Shown here: in pieces, positions 8,139 to 16,619 of the stretch
How positions within the stretch are numbered: position 1 is the first letter of the stretch
Layout: the number at the start of each line of letters is the position of its first letter
NCBI RefSeq assembly: GCF_014645355.1
Contig: NZ_BMLS01000001.1
Span: forward strand, 1,364,001-1,428,000
From: Bowmanella pacifica
Lineage (GTDB): Bacteria > Pseudomonadota > Gammaproteobacteria > Enterobacterales > Alteromonadaceae
Direction: 5' to 3'
Length of the DNA: 64,000 nt
Notes under the pieces: generated by a model
Database searches by the model: none
What the model was told of the DNA's origin: nothing
The model's input: only the letters and a program-made list of their open reading frames with translations
Translations under genes and position numbers: made by a program

Positions 8139-9518
8139 ATGAAAATCATTACACCTTCTGAAAGCGCAGAACTTGCAGATAGCATTTATAGTTTTTCTAA
8201 AGCTCTAAACGAAAATAAATTTCAGACAGGGAAAGCCAACTTAAAAACAGCTTTAAGTGGTTTAAATAAAGATGAAAGATTATTTATCTTAAATCCGTTG
8301 ATGAAACGTGGGTTTAAACCAATAGAATCTTTCTCTGCAATTACAGGATATGGAAGAGGGACATCCGCTACTTTTGGTTGCATAGCCGAGGGGTTTGATT
8401 CCAAAGTAGAAAACTATAAAGGTGAGACATTAATTGCTATTAAAGGGACCGCATCAAGACAAGATGCAGCAACTGACCTACAAACCCTACCAACAAACTT
8501 TAATGGCCATATGACCCATCGCGGCTTTGTGCAAACGTTCCGCTCCTTTGAACATCATATTGACCGCTATCTGGATTGGCATTCACCCAGTAAGATTCAT
8601 CTGGTTGGTCATAGCCTGGGCGGCGCCCTGGCCACCCTTACCGCTTATCATATCGCCAAGCGGGACAGCGCCAAAACCTGCCAAATTAAGCTTTATACCT
8701 TTGGTGCTCCAAGAGTGGGCTTTACTTCTTTTAACCAGGAAGTGGATAAACTGATTGGCAAGCAAAATATTTACCGGGTTTACCACGATGCCGATCTGGT
8801 CAGTATGGTACCTATGTTCCCCTTTTTACATGTGTACTCATCAGACTTTGCCGATGGTTATCATCTGAATTGGATTACCGGGCGCATATCGGTAATGGCT
8901 CATTTTATGAATAACTACATATCCACTGTTAGGGGTATGGAATGGGGAAATTTAAAGGGCAGTATTTCCGATTTAGATACTGTGAAATTTCTTGAGGGAG
9001 GAATAAGTACAGGCGTACTGGCAGGCGCATTAGGAGTAGCTATGTACTCGGCCCCGGTACTCACCATGATCGCCTTTGCCCTGCAGTATATTTTAAAGCG
9101 CACGCATAAACTGGGAATAGGCCGGCAACTGCCTTCCTATGCCACCACACTGGATGCCGTTGCCTGGCTGTTATATCAGGGCGCTATGGCCCTAAAAGAG
9201 ATCTCTGTTTGGGTACAACGCTTGCTGAATAAAATCCTCTCCGTAGTGGGATGGCAGCCATTCCCGGGGCAAAGCCTTACAGTGGTATTTATTCGCTGGG
9301 TACTGGGTTTGCTCTCTTCTTTTGTATCCAGAATGGCCAGGCAAGCACTGGAAGCCAGTCAGATGCAAATGCAGATAGCCTTGCCCATGCCCAGAACTAT
9401 GTGGCAGGCACCGGATGGTCACCCAACGCCAAATGGGCTAAGGCCAAGGCAAAACGCCTACCGTATTCCAGGCCCCAATACGCGCCTGGGCGGCACAAGA
9501 GGGCCGCTGGCATTGTAA
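8139..9518 (+). CDS. Class 3 lipase, putative T6SS phospholipase effector
   Basis: A 459-residue alpha/beta hydrolase of the lipase class 3 family. The nucleophile elbow GHSLGG puts Ser159 as nucleophile, DADLVSMVP supplies Asp219, and AHFMNNY (His255) matches the family's HxxY histidine, so the triad looks complete. A hydrophobic segment at about residues 290-320 may insert in membrane. No signal peptide is seen, as expected for a T6SS cargo. SD AGGAGG (8130-8135) precedes ATG 8139. Codons 1 to about 120 are AT-rich like the two upstream genes, while the rest matches the genome, so the gene appears chimeric. The last 50 residues (QMQMQIALPMPRTMWQ onward) look unlike folded protein, and an alternative frame is open to 9580. 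The effector role is inferred from the vgrG neighbour. Confidence 0.75.
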   Translation: MKIITPSESAELADSIYSFSKALNENKFQTGKANLKTALSGLNKDERLFILNPLMKRGFKPIESFSAITGYGRGTSATFGCIAEGFDSKVENYKGETLIAIKGTASRQDAATDLQTLPTNFNGHMTHRGFVQTFRSFEHHIDRYLDWHSPSKIHLVGHSLGGALATLTAYHIAKRDSAKTCQIKLYTFGAPRVGFTSFNQEVDKLIGKQNIYRVYHDADLVSMVPMFPFLHVYSSDFADGYHLNWITGRISVMAHFMNNYISTVRGMEWGNLKGSISDLDTVKFLEGGISTGVLAGALGVAMYSAPVLTMIAFALQYILKRTHKLGIGRQLPSYATTLDAVAWLLYQGAMALKEISVWVQRLLNKILSVVGWQPFPGQSLTVVFIRWVLGLLSSFVSRMARQALEASQMQMQIALPMPRTMWQAPDGHPTPNGLRPRQNAYRIPGPNTRLGGTRGPLAL

Positions 9519-9614
9519 ACAAGACAAACAGGAAAGTTGTTCAGGCCCTAACTACACTTAATGAATTTGAGCGGGTTTGACAGGTTCTAGCGAGCCGCGA
9601 ACAGGAGAAACCTT

Positions 9615-11759
9615 GTGGCAGGGAAAAGACAGGTATCCATAACCACCCCCTTGGGTGATGAACTGTTGCTGGTATCTATGAGTGGCCATGAAGCCTTGGG
9701 TCAACTCTTCAGGTATGAGGTTACCCTCTATGCAAAAAAAGAGGACATTAAAGCCACCGATCTGGTTGGCCAGAAGGCCACCATTCAGTTGGAGTTGGAG
9801 AACCAGCAGTACCGCTATTTCAATGGTTTTATTACCCGCTTTTCCCAACAAGGCAGAGCCACCGAAGGCTATGCCCAATACAGTGCCGAAATACACCCTT
9901 GGCTATGGTTTTTAAACCGCACTGCCGATTGCCGTATTTTTCAGGAGATGACAGTACCGGATATTCTCAAGCAGGTATTCGCCGACAACGGCTTTACCGA
10001 CTATGAGCTAAAGCTTTCACGTAGCTACCGTACCTGGGAATACTGCGTACAGTATCGCGAATCGGATATGTTGTTTGTGATGCGCCTGATGGAAAACGAA
10101 GGTATCTACTTCTACTTCAGTCATGAAAAAGACAAGCACAAGCTGATACTGGCCGATGCTGCCAACGCCCATAAGCCTCTCCCTGGTAAGTCGGCTATTG
10201 CTTATCATTTAGTTGGACTGTTTCAGCGCAAAGAAGACAGCAGCATTGCCAATTGGAGCAGCAGTTGTGAAGTGCAAACCGGTCGCTATGCCAGCACCGA
10301 TTACGATTTCAAAAAACCCAAAAGTGACCTGTCCACCAGCCGCGCCATACCCCGCTCGCATGCCCTGGCTGATGCTGAGTATTTTGATTACCCCGGCGAA
10401 TATACCGAGTCGGCCGATGGTGATAACTACACCCTCACCCGCATTGAGGAGCAACAGGTCAAATTTGAACAACATAGTGGCGAGACCGACGCCCGGAATA
10501 TGACCTGCGGTGGATTATTTACCCTAAGCGAACACCCCAGGGCCGATCGCAATCAGGAGTACCTGGTGCTTAGTTGTGACTATGAACTTAATGCCAATCA
10601 CTATGGTTCCGGTGGTGGTGGCGAGCAGCCGTTCCAGTGCAACTTTGTGGTAATGGACAGCAAGACCCCTTACCGACCGGCACGCAATGCACCAAAACCC
10701 TTAGTACAAGGGCCGCAAACCGCGGTAGTAGTAGGCCCCCCCGGCGAAGAGATCTACCCAGATAAATATGGGCGTATCAAAGTGCAGTTTTTCTGGGACA
10801 GATACGGTACCTCAAACGAGAACAGCTCCTGTTGGATTCGGGTGGCGCAGACCTGGTCCGGTAAAGCCTGGGGCGCACAAATTATTCCCCGCATCGGCCA
10901 CGAAGTGATAGTCGATTTTCTTGAAGGTGACCCAGACCGACCTCTGGTGGTGGGTAGCGTATATAACGCCGATAACATGCCGCCTTACAGCCTGCCAGCG
11001 AACAAAACTCAATCGGGCATTAAAACCCGCAGTTCCCCCGGTGGCAGTGCCAGCAACTTCAACGAAATCCGCATGGAAGACAAAAAGGGCAGTGAAGAGC
11101 TGTATATCCAGGCGGAAAAAGACGAAAGCATCTTGGTCAAAAACAATAAGACCGAGACGGTGGGCGTAGATGAAACAATCGATATAGGTAACGACCGCAA
11201 AGACACCATTGGCAATGATGAGACTATCTCGGTTGGAAATAACCGCACCGAGAGTGTCGGCAACGATGAAACCATCAGTATTGGCAACAACCGTACCGAA
11301 ACCGTCGCCAGCAATGAAACCATCAGCATTGGTGCCAACCGCAGCAGGGATGTGGCAGCCAACGAATCCGTCAGCATTGGCCAGTCCAGAACCCATACCG
11401 TGGCCATTAACGAGGCCATTGCCATAGGTGCCGCACAGGAAGTCATCATTGGTGGTGCGCAGGCGGTGGAAATTGGCGCAGTGCAGAATGTTGATGTCGG
11501 CCTGAATCAACTGGTGAGCGTCGGCAATAATCGCTCTGTCGATGTGGGCGATAATGACAGCCTCAACGTAGGCAAGAACCTGGTTATCGATGTAGGCGAT
11601 GCCATTACTATCAAATGCGGCAAGGCCAGCATTTCCATGAAGAAAGACGGCACCATCAGTATTTCCGGCAAGGATATTAGCGTTAAAGGCAGCGGTGCTA
11701 TCGACGTTAAAGCCAGCAAAGACATGGTGCTTAAGGGTAAGAAAATTCTGCAAAACTAA
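9615..11759 (+). CDS. vgrG: T6SS spike protein VgrG
   Basis: A 714-residue VgrG. The start is GTG 9615 with AGGAG seven bases upstream. The gp27-like part includes VTLYAKKEDIKATDLVG and YCVQYRESDMLFVMRLMENEGIYFYF. The gp5 OB-fold region has GEEIYPDKYGRIKVQFFWDR, SCWIRVAQTWSGKAWG and the GHEVIVDFLEGDPDRPLVVG signature. The C-terminus is a beta-helix of ten 16-residue repeats (see repeat entry) and a short KASISMKKDG tip. No enzymatic extension is present, so this is a carrier spike: cargo would dock through the adaptor and PAAR-like proteins encoded downstream, or on the upstream lipase. It trimerises at the tip of the Hcp tube. Confidence 0.95.
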   Translation: MAGKRQVSITTPLGDELLLVSMSGHEALGQLFRYEVTLYAKKEDIKATDLVGQKATIQLELENQQYRYFNGFITRFSQQGRATEGYAQYSAEIHPWLWFLNRTADCRIFQEMTVPDILKQVFADNGFTDYELKLSRSYRTWEYCVQYRESDMLFVMRLMENEGIYFYFSHEKDKHKLILADAANAHKPLPGKSAIAYHLVGLFQRKEDSSIANWSSSCEVQTGRYASTDYDFKKPKSDLSTSRAIPRSHALADAEYFDYPGEYTESADGDNYTLTRIEEQQVKFEQHSGETDARNMTCGGLFTLSEHPRADRNQEYLVLSCDYELNANHYGSGGGGEQPFQCNFVVMDSKTPYRPARNAPKPLVQGPQTAVVVGPPGEEIYPDKYGRIKVQFFWDRYGTSNENSSCWIRVAQTWSGKAWGAQIIPRIGHEVIVDFLEGDPDRPLVVGSVYNADNMPPYSLPANKTQSGIKTRSSPGGSASNFNEIRMEDKKGSEELYIQAEKDESILVKNNKTETVGVDETIDIGNDRKDTIGNDETISVGNNRTESVGNDETISIGNNRTETVASNETISIGANRSRDVAANESVSIGQSRTHTVAINEAIAIGAAQEVIIGGAQAVEIGAVQNVDVGLNQLVSVGNNRSVDVGDNDSLNVGKNLVIDVGDAITIKCGKASISMKKDGTISISGKDISVKGSGAIDVKASKDMVLKGKKILQN
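11142..11621 (+). repeat. Ten degenerate 48-bp repeats in vgrG (beta-helix spike)
   Basis: Ten consecutive 16-residue units, each made of two 8-residue half turns of pattern NNxTxxVG/xNExIxIG, encode the gp5-type triple-stranded beta-helix of the spike. The first units are well conserved (NNRTESVGNDETISIG type). From unit 7 on the polar caps degenerate to AAQ/AVQ. The in-frame DNA repetition makes copy-number change by recombination possible. Confidence 0.85.
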
Positions 11760-11814
11760 GCGGCCACAAGCAGTCTCAGGGCCAGGATGAAACAATGAGA
11801 TGTAGGAGTCGACG

Positions 11815-12276
11815 ATGTTGGAACAGGCGAATAAAGTACAAAACAAACGGCCTACGGACGTGACCGTGGGCGCACTGGTAGGCTTTAGTGCACAAGGCCA
11901 TCCGCTGGTGGTGTTTGCCGGCAACCCAAGCCAACAAGGCTTGGAAGCCAAAAGTACAGTGCAACTGGAAACGGATGATATCGGCTGCCATTTGGCTCTG
12001 TTATTTGAAAACGGTGATGCGAATAAGCCGCTGATCATTGGCCGCATTGTCTCCCCCCAGCCAGCCCGTAAAGAAAAAACAGATAGTCAGAGCCTGAACG
12101 TAAAAATGGACGGCGACACGCTCTGTCTGCGTGCCGATCAGCAGATTGAACTGAAATGCGGCAAAGCCAGCATCACCCTGACCAAGGCTGGCAAGGTATT
12201 AATTCGAGGCGCTTATATCCTTAGTCGCTCTAGTGGTGCCAACCGAATTAAAGGTGGCGCAATTCAGCTTAACTGA
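11815..12276 (+). CDS. DUF6484-type VgrG-associated protein
   Basis: A 153-residue protein beginning with an OB-like module (VGALVGFSAQGHPLVVFAG, then LALLFENGDANKPLIIGRI) of the type I recall as DUF6484, common downstream of vgrG. The C-terminal third, IELKCGKASITLTKAGKVLI, closely resembles the tip of the VgrG encoded just upstream (ITIKCGKASISMKKDGTISI), so it probably carries a related short beta-helical tip. It is likely to work with the spike or the following adaptor. Gap to vgrG is 55 nt with no terminator seen; a GGAG (11805-11808) precedes ATG 11815. No enzymatic motif is present. Confidence 0.7.
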   Translation: MLEQANKVQNKRPTDVTVGALVGFSAQGHPLVVFAGNPSQQGLEAKSTVQLETDDIGCHLALLFENGDANKPLIIGRIVSPQPARKEKTDSQSLNVKMDGDTLCLRADQQIELKCGKASITLTKAGKVLIRGAYILSRSSGANRIKGGAIQLN

Positions 12277-12287
12277 GCAGGGAAATC

Positions 12288-13388
12288 ATGGAACTGATTA
12301 ACGCAACCGCCATGCAGGCCGCGTATACCCAGGGAATGGATAAATCAGGCCGTGAGAGCCTGGTGGTGGTAATTAAAGGTACCTTTAAACTACCGTTGGA
12401 TGGCAGTCCCCCCGTACTGCAGGAACAACAAGTGCCGCTGGTTGAAGCCGATGTTTACCTAGACGAACCTGGCTTATCAGCCTGTCTGTATGAATCAGAC
12501 TTCGCCCCATACAAGCCCCGCTGCGATGTACTGTTAAATGGCTCAGCCTATGCCCCGAATGGACAACCGGTTAAAGAGCTAGATACTCGCATAAAGGTGG
12601 CAGGTATAGATAAGACTGTACGCGTGGTGGGTAATCGTCTCTGGTATGCGGATGCCGGGAGTATTGGCAGAACCTTCGCCGAGCCCTTTAACGTTATGCC
12701 CATTCACTACGGCCGAGCGTTTGGCGGAATAGACGACTTTACTCAGGATGAGAATAAGCGCGACGCTTATATGGATAACCCGGTTGGCCGGGGTTTTCAT
12801 CGATTCCTTCAAGACAAACTGATACACCACACGCCATTACCCAATACCGAAGAACCCGGTCAACCAATAAAGAAACCCGATGGCCAGTATCATCCCATGG
12901 CCTACGGCACACTAGGAAGAGGCTGGCCACAGCGAGCTAAATTCGCCGGCACTTACGACCAGCACTGGATAGATAAGGTTTTTCCTTTCCTACCGGATGA
13001 TTTTGACGAGCAGTATTTCCAGGCGGCACCAATGGACCAGCAATGCAGCCACCTGCAAGGAGGAGAGTGGGTAGAGCTACATAACCTCACGCCCACCAGC
13101 CTGACACGTTTTCAGCTACCCGCTATTGACCTTCCCGTAGTGTTTTTTAAAAAGCGTGATGAGGATCAACACGCTCGTGCCGTCATAGACACCTTGCTGA
13201 TTGAACCGGATATGGGGCGTTTTAGCCTAGTATGGCGAGTCAGCGAGCCCTTAAAACGCAATATGTTTGAGATCCCACAGGTATTGGTGGGCAAAATGTC
13301 TAAAGCCTGGTGGCGGGCCAGAACCTTGGGCAAAACCTACTATCCCGGCCTGCATAAAATCCGCAGCACGGAGGCTGAGCATGAGTGA
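12288..13388 (+). CDS. DUF2169 T6SS adaptor-like protein
   Basis: A 366-residue DUF2169 protein: the N-terminus has the VVVIKGTFKLP strand and QVPLVEADVYLDEPG, and ESDFAPYKPRCDVLLNGSAYAP is the family's most recognisable block. GRAFGG and NPVGRGF follow. DUF2169 proteins are encoded next to DUF4150/PAAR-like effectors and are thought to help load them onto VgrG, though the mechanism is poorly known. SD AGGGAAA (12279-12285) precedes ATG 12288. The gene overlaps the next by 8 nt, indicating translational coupling within the cargo module. Confidence 0.8.
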   Translation: MELINATAMQAAYTQGMDKSGRESLVVVIKGTFKLPLDGSPPVLQEQQVPLVEADVYLDEPGLSACLYESDFAPYKPRCDVLLNGSAYAPNGQPVKELDTRIKVAGIDKTVRVVGNRLWYADAGSIGRTFAEPFNVMPIHYGRAFGGIDDFTQDENKRDAYMDNPVGRGFHRFLQDKLIHHTPLPNTEEPGQPIKKPDGQYHPMAYGTLGRGWPQRAKFAGTYDQHWIDKVFPFLPDDFDEQYFQAAPMDQQCSHLQGGEWVELHNLTPTSLTRFQLPAIDLPVVFFKKRDEDQHARAVIDTLLIEPDMGRFSLVWRVSEPLKRNMFEIPQVLVGKMSKAWWRARTLGKTYYPGLHKIRSTEAEHE

Positions 13389-14409
13389 CAGACCACTGGC
13401 TGTTGTCGCCACCGGCATGGTGACAGGTGTGGGCCTGGATACGTTAAGCAGTTGCGCCGCCATTCGCGCCGCCATTGACAATTTTCAGGAAACGCGTTTT
13501 TTGGACAAAGGCGGAGAGTGGCTACTGGGCTGTGAAGTTCCTTTAGCGTCGCCAATACGAGGAACCGATAAATTGGCACATATGCTCGCCATGGTCATTC
13601 TTGAGTGTAGCGAATCGCAGGAACTCTCAATTGAAGATACTCCTGTCATCATCTGCCTCGCAGACATAGACCGGCCTGGTACGCCGCCTAACCAAGGCAA
13701 CAGAGTCTACTTTAAAGCCGAACAGCTGCTAGAAACTAAATTACACCCTGATTCCGCAGTCATTAAGGCTGGCAATATTGGCGCCATCGCCGCACTAAAA
13801 AAAGCCAGAGATATGTTATATCAGGATGGGTATCAACATGTCATTGTTGTAGGCGTGGACAGCCTGCTGAATATGCAGTTTTTGCGACATATGGAAGACC
13901 AAGACAGGTTACTTACCAGTGAGTATTCGGATGGATTTATACCAGGAGAAGCGGCTGCGGCATTATTGTTAGAGCGTGCTGTTTCTGCTACTCCTCAACT
14001 GCAACTCACGGGATTGGGATTTGGCACCGATCTCGCCATACTCGACTCGGAATTGCCACAAAAAGCTGAAGGGCTAACCATTGCCGCGACTGAGGCGCTC
14101 ACGGATGCAAATCTTGTAATGGATGACATGGATTTTCGCATCGCAGATATATCGGGCGACTCGTATAGTTTTAAAGACGCCGCATTACTCTCTGCTCGCT
14201 TGTTGCGCACACGTAAGCAACAGTTTCCTCTTTGGCACCCAACAGACTGTATCGGCGAAGTAGGGGCTGCCATTGGGCCGGTATGTATTGCTTATCTCTA
14301 TAGTGCATTTCATAAAGGATTCAGCGCAGGGCAGAACGTACTGATGCACCTTTCCAATGATGATGGACAACGTGCAGCAGCAATACTTCAATTCAGGAGT
14401 CACACCTGA
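13381..14409 (+). CDS. Thiolase/ketoacyl-synthase-like protein, probably non-catalytic
   Basis: A 342-residue thiolase-fold protein. It opens MSDRPLAVVATGMVTGVG like a beta-ketoacyl synthase and retains the HVIVVGVDSLLN and FIPGEAAAALLLERA blocks. At the place where ketoacyl synthases have the active-site cysteine (usually ACxxG before the long helix) the sequence is IKAGNIGAIAALKKA, residues 128-142, with no cysteine. A structural rather than enzymatic role is therefore inferred. The start ATG 13381 is preferred over an in-frame upstream start because it begins the conserved domain and overlaps the DUF2169 gene by 8 nt. The stop TGA shares a base with the next ATG (14409). Thiolase-like genes are usual neighbours of DUF4150 effectors. 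Confidence 0.75.
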   Translation: MSDRPLAVVATGMVTGVGLDTLSSCAAIRAAIDNFQETRFLDKGGEWLLGCEVPLASPIRGTDKLAHMLAMVILECSESQELSIEDTPVIICLADIDRPGTPPNQGNRVYFKAEQLLETKLHPDSAVIKAGNIGAIAALKKARDMLYQDGYQHVIVVGVDSLLNMQFLRHMEDQDRLLTSEYSDGFIPGEAAAALLLERAVSATPQLQLTGLGFGTDLAILDSELPQKAEGLTIAATEALTDANLVMDDMDFRIADISGDSYSFKDAALLSARLLRTRKQQFPLWHPTDCIGEVGAAIGPVCIAYLYSAFHKGFSAGQNVLMHLSNDDGQRAAAILQFRSHT

Positions 14410-15695
14410 TGAGCAATCAAGTTTTTGCAAACGGCAGAGAAGTAGCCTGTAAAGCGGGAGCAGGGAAAGTCAATGCGGCATTTCCTGATGTTTGTTTCAC
14501 TCCACCAGATAAAGTGCCGCCAACCCCTCCAGGCGTCCCTATCCCCTACCCACTATTTAGTCAGGCCAAAGACACCACGAAAGGCACTAAGAAGGTGTCG
14601 GTCAGTGGCAAAGAGGTAATGAAAAGAGATGCATCTAACTTCAAAACCTGCAAGGGGGATGAAGCAGGCAAAACGGCCAAAAAAGGTCTTATTACTAGCA
14701 AGTTAACGGGGAAAGTGTATTTCAACAGTTGGTCTATGAACATTAAAGCCGAAGGTAAGAATGTTGTTCGTCATTTGGATACAACGACCAGCAATCACGC
14801 TTCTTTTCCGGGCAATGAAGGTGTCCCTTGGCCTTATTTGGATAGTCAGCATGTGGGCAAAGATGGGGCATGCGAGAAAGATGCCGCAGCAGAAAAGGAG
14901 GCATGTTCAGATTTCACCCCTCACGGAGATGATGACCTATGTGAGTCACTCAAGCCATTGCCATATACCCCTGGAACAAGATACCAAAAAAGCGGCAAAC
15001 CATCCGGCTCAAAATCCAGTGATCAGGCCCACTCATTGTCAAAGCATCACGCCGCTGACAAATGCATGAATGCCAGACGCTGCTTTCTTATGCCCTACAA
15101 GCCCAAAGCCGGCATGATGGGTTGTTGCTCCCCCCAAACGGGTCACCATTTAATAGAAGCCTCTTCCTTGTTTGATACCGGCAGAGGGGGCTCCAACAGC
15201 AAGCCGTTGGCAGGCGTAAATACCGGGACTGTAAGCTATAACGAGGACGATGCTCCCTGTATCTGTGCAGAAGGCATAAATCAAAACACGGGCACTCACG
15301 GACTGATGCATACATTTCAAAGCCAAGAGTCAATGAAGATGCCACAGGGTACGCTGCCTTTAAAAAACGGCGGGGCCGTTTCAGGGCATAGAGTTCAAAC
15401 TTACAAACAAGGCAAAGAGAACGCAAATAAGGCCCGAAAGAAGGCTTTCCCAGCGTCATTTTGTGACGACAAGTGCATTGATAAACAGCTGGATAACTAC
15501 CACCAGCAATGCGGTATATCAGACGACACCAAAATCAAAGCTGTTGTTGAAGGACAGACCTCTCCCGAGGACGTTGTCAGAGCCTCAGAGCGTTCCCAAG
15601 AATTGGCTAATGAGGCCTGGGATTCCTATATGGCTGAAAACGTTGCCGAAGGTATGGCTGAATTGGCCAATTTACGCGGTATTCCGCCGTTCTAA
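14409..15695 (+). CDS. PAAR-like (DUF4150) effector with GHH-type HNH nuclease domain
   Basis: A 428-residue polymorphic toxin. Residues 1 to about 140 form the DUF4150 PAAR-like spike tip (VNAAFPDVCFTPP, PPGVPIPYP, SVSGKEVM, GKVYFNSWSMNI, HLDTTTSNHASFPGN). A linker rich in Ser/Lys/Cys follows. The C-terminal domain has CCSPQTGHHLIEASSLF with the GHH motif (His246, His247), a PCICAEG segment and HGLMHTFQ (His297, His301), the pattern of the Tox-GHH2 HNH/EndoVII nuclease family. By family knowledge (P. aeruginosa Tse7) this would degrade target-cell DNA. No signal peptide is present. An immunity protein must be encoded nearby; the following gene is the first candidate. Confidence 0.8.
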   Translation: MSNQVFANGREVACKAGAGKVNAAFPDVCFTPPDKVPPTPPGVPIPYPLFSQAKDTTKGTKKVSVSGKEVMKRDASNFKTCKGDEAGKTAKKGLITSKLTGKVYFNSWSMNIKAEGKNVVRHLDTTTSNHASFPGNEGVPWPYLDSQHVGKDGACEKDAAAEKEACSDFTPHGDDDLCESLKPLPYTPGTRYQKSGKPSGSKSSDQAHSLSKHHAADKCMNARRCFLMPYKPKAGMMGCCSPQTGHHLIEASSLFDTGRGGSNSKPLAGVNTGTVSYNEDDAPCICAEGINQNTGTHGLMHTFQSQESMKMPQGTLPLKNGGAVSGHRVQTYKQGKENANKARKKAFPASFCDDKCIDKQLDNYHQQCGISDDTKIKAVVEGQTSPEDVVRASERSQELANEAWDSYMAENVAEGMAELANLRGIPPF

Positions 15696-15708
15696 GGATA
15701 TTTAGTTT

Positions 15709-16614
15709 ATGAGTACTTTCTTTTCTTCCATAGGGCATATTAGTGACGGCGCACTAGGTCGTAATGGCCGATTGATGTTTTGCCTGCTAGATAAAAAATT
15801 ATTAGCAGAACAAGTAGAACATTCCATCCTCTATTTATGGGATAACGCCAAACTGGGCAAACCAGTTAACTTGCCCTGGACATCCGCAGCCCTATGTCAT
15901 CCGGGATGGCCCAACATTGAATTTGTGGCGGTAGGTAAACATGGAAAAATTGCATGCCTATCATCTGATGGCAGTTGCCAGGAAATTGACTTGAAGGAGC
16001 GATTCCCTGCTGAGGTTGACTACCTCATCAGGGCTGCCAAAGTTATAGCCGGAGCAATTTATATCGTAGGCACTGCGCATAAAATGTTTCGGCTCACGAG
16101 TAGCCTAGATGTAGAGAATCTTTCGGTTCCAGAACCACAACGCGCCCTATGTGGATACTCTACCGGATTTGAAGCTGTAGACGGTTTTGATGAAAACGAG
16201 ATATATGCCGTGGGGTGGGAAGGTGAAATATGGCTATTTAATGGCAACTCTTGGGTTCAAATGGATAGCCCTACCAATCTAATTAATACAAGTGTGTTAT
16301 GTGCGGCAGATTCTCAGGTCTATATTGTCGGGCAAATGGGCAACATGCTCATTGGCCGACGGGATCAATGGCATATTGTAGCTACAGAGGTTGATGCTGA
16401 CCTGTGGGATATTGCCTACTTCGACGGACATATCTACTGCTGTTCAATGAAGCAGCTTTTTATGCTTAATGGCGAGCTTCTGGACCCAGTATCATTAGCG
16501 CCAGTCTTTCCAACCACATTCGCTAAATTGCATTCTGTAGGCCATGCCATGTTATCCGTCGGTATGGACGATATGGTGCTGCTCGCTGCGGGTAAAGTAC
16601 TGAAGATAATCTGA
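15709..16614 (+). CDS. Propeller-like protein, candidate nuclease immunity protein
   Basis: A 301-residue protein 13 nt after the GHH nuclease gene. No catalytic motif or signal peptide is visible. It contains repeated short beta units with GKHGKIACLSSDG, AIYIVGTAHKMFRL, EIYAVGWEGEIWLFNG, QVYIVGQMGNMLIGR and GHIYCCSMKQLFMLNG, spaced about 45-50 residues apart, which suggests a beta-propeller. A cytosolic protein directly downstream of a DNase effector fits the position of an immunity gene (as tsi7 after tse7). The function is inferred from position only; I cannot assign a named family with certainty. Confidence 0.55.
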   Translation: MSTFFSSIGHISDGALGRNGRLMFCLLDKKLLAEQVEHSILYLWDNAKLGKPVNLPWTSAALCHPGWPNIEFVAVGKHGKIACLSSDGSCQEIDLKERFPAEVDYLIRAAKVIAGAIYIVGTAHKMFRLTSSLDVENLSVPEPQRALCGYSTGFEAVDGFDENEIYAVGWEGEIWLFNGNSWVQMDSPTNLINTSVLCAADSQVYIVGQMGNMLIGRRDQWHIVATEVDADLWDIAYFDGHIYCCSMKQLFMLNGELLDPVSLAPVFPTTFAKLHSVGHAMLSVGMDDMVLLAAGKVLKII

Positions 16615-16619
16615 CTATT

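Noticed and set aside
11142-11621. Repeat array in vgrG as CRISPR-like
   Set aside because: Units are contiguous, degenerate, in frame and encode a beta-helix; there are no spacers.
10812-12047. Minus-strand frame of 411 codons antisense to vgrG
   Set aside because: It arises from the repetitive vgrG coding sequence read on the other strand; VgrG and the DUF6484 protein are clearly the coding products.
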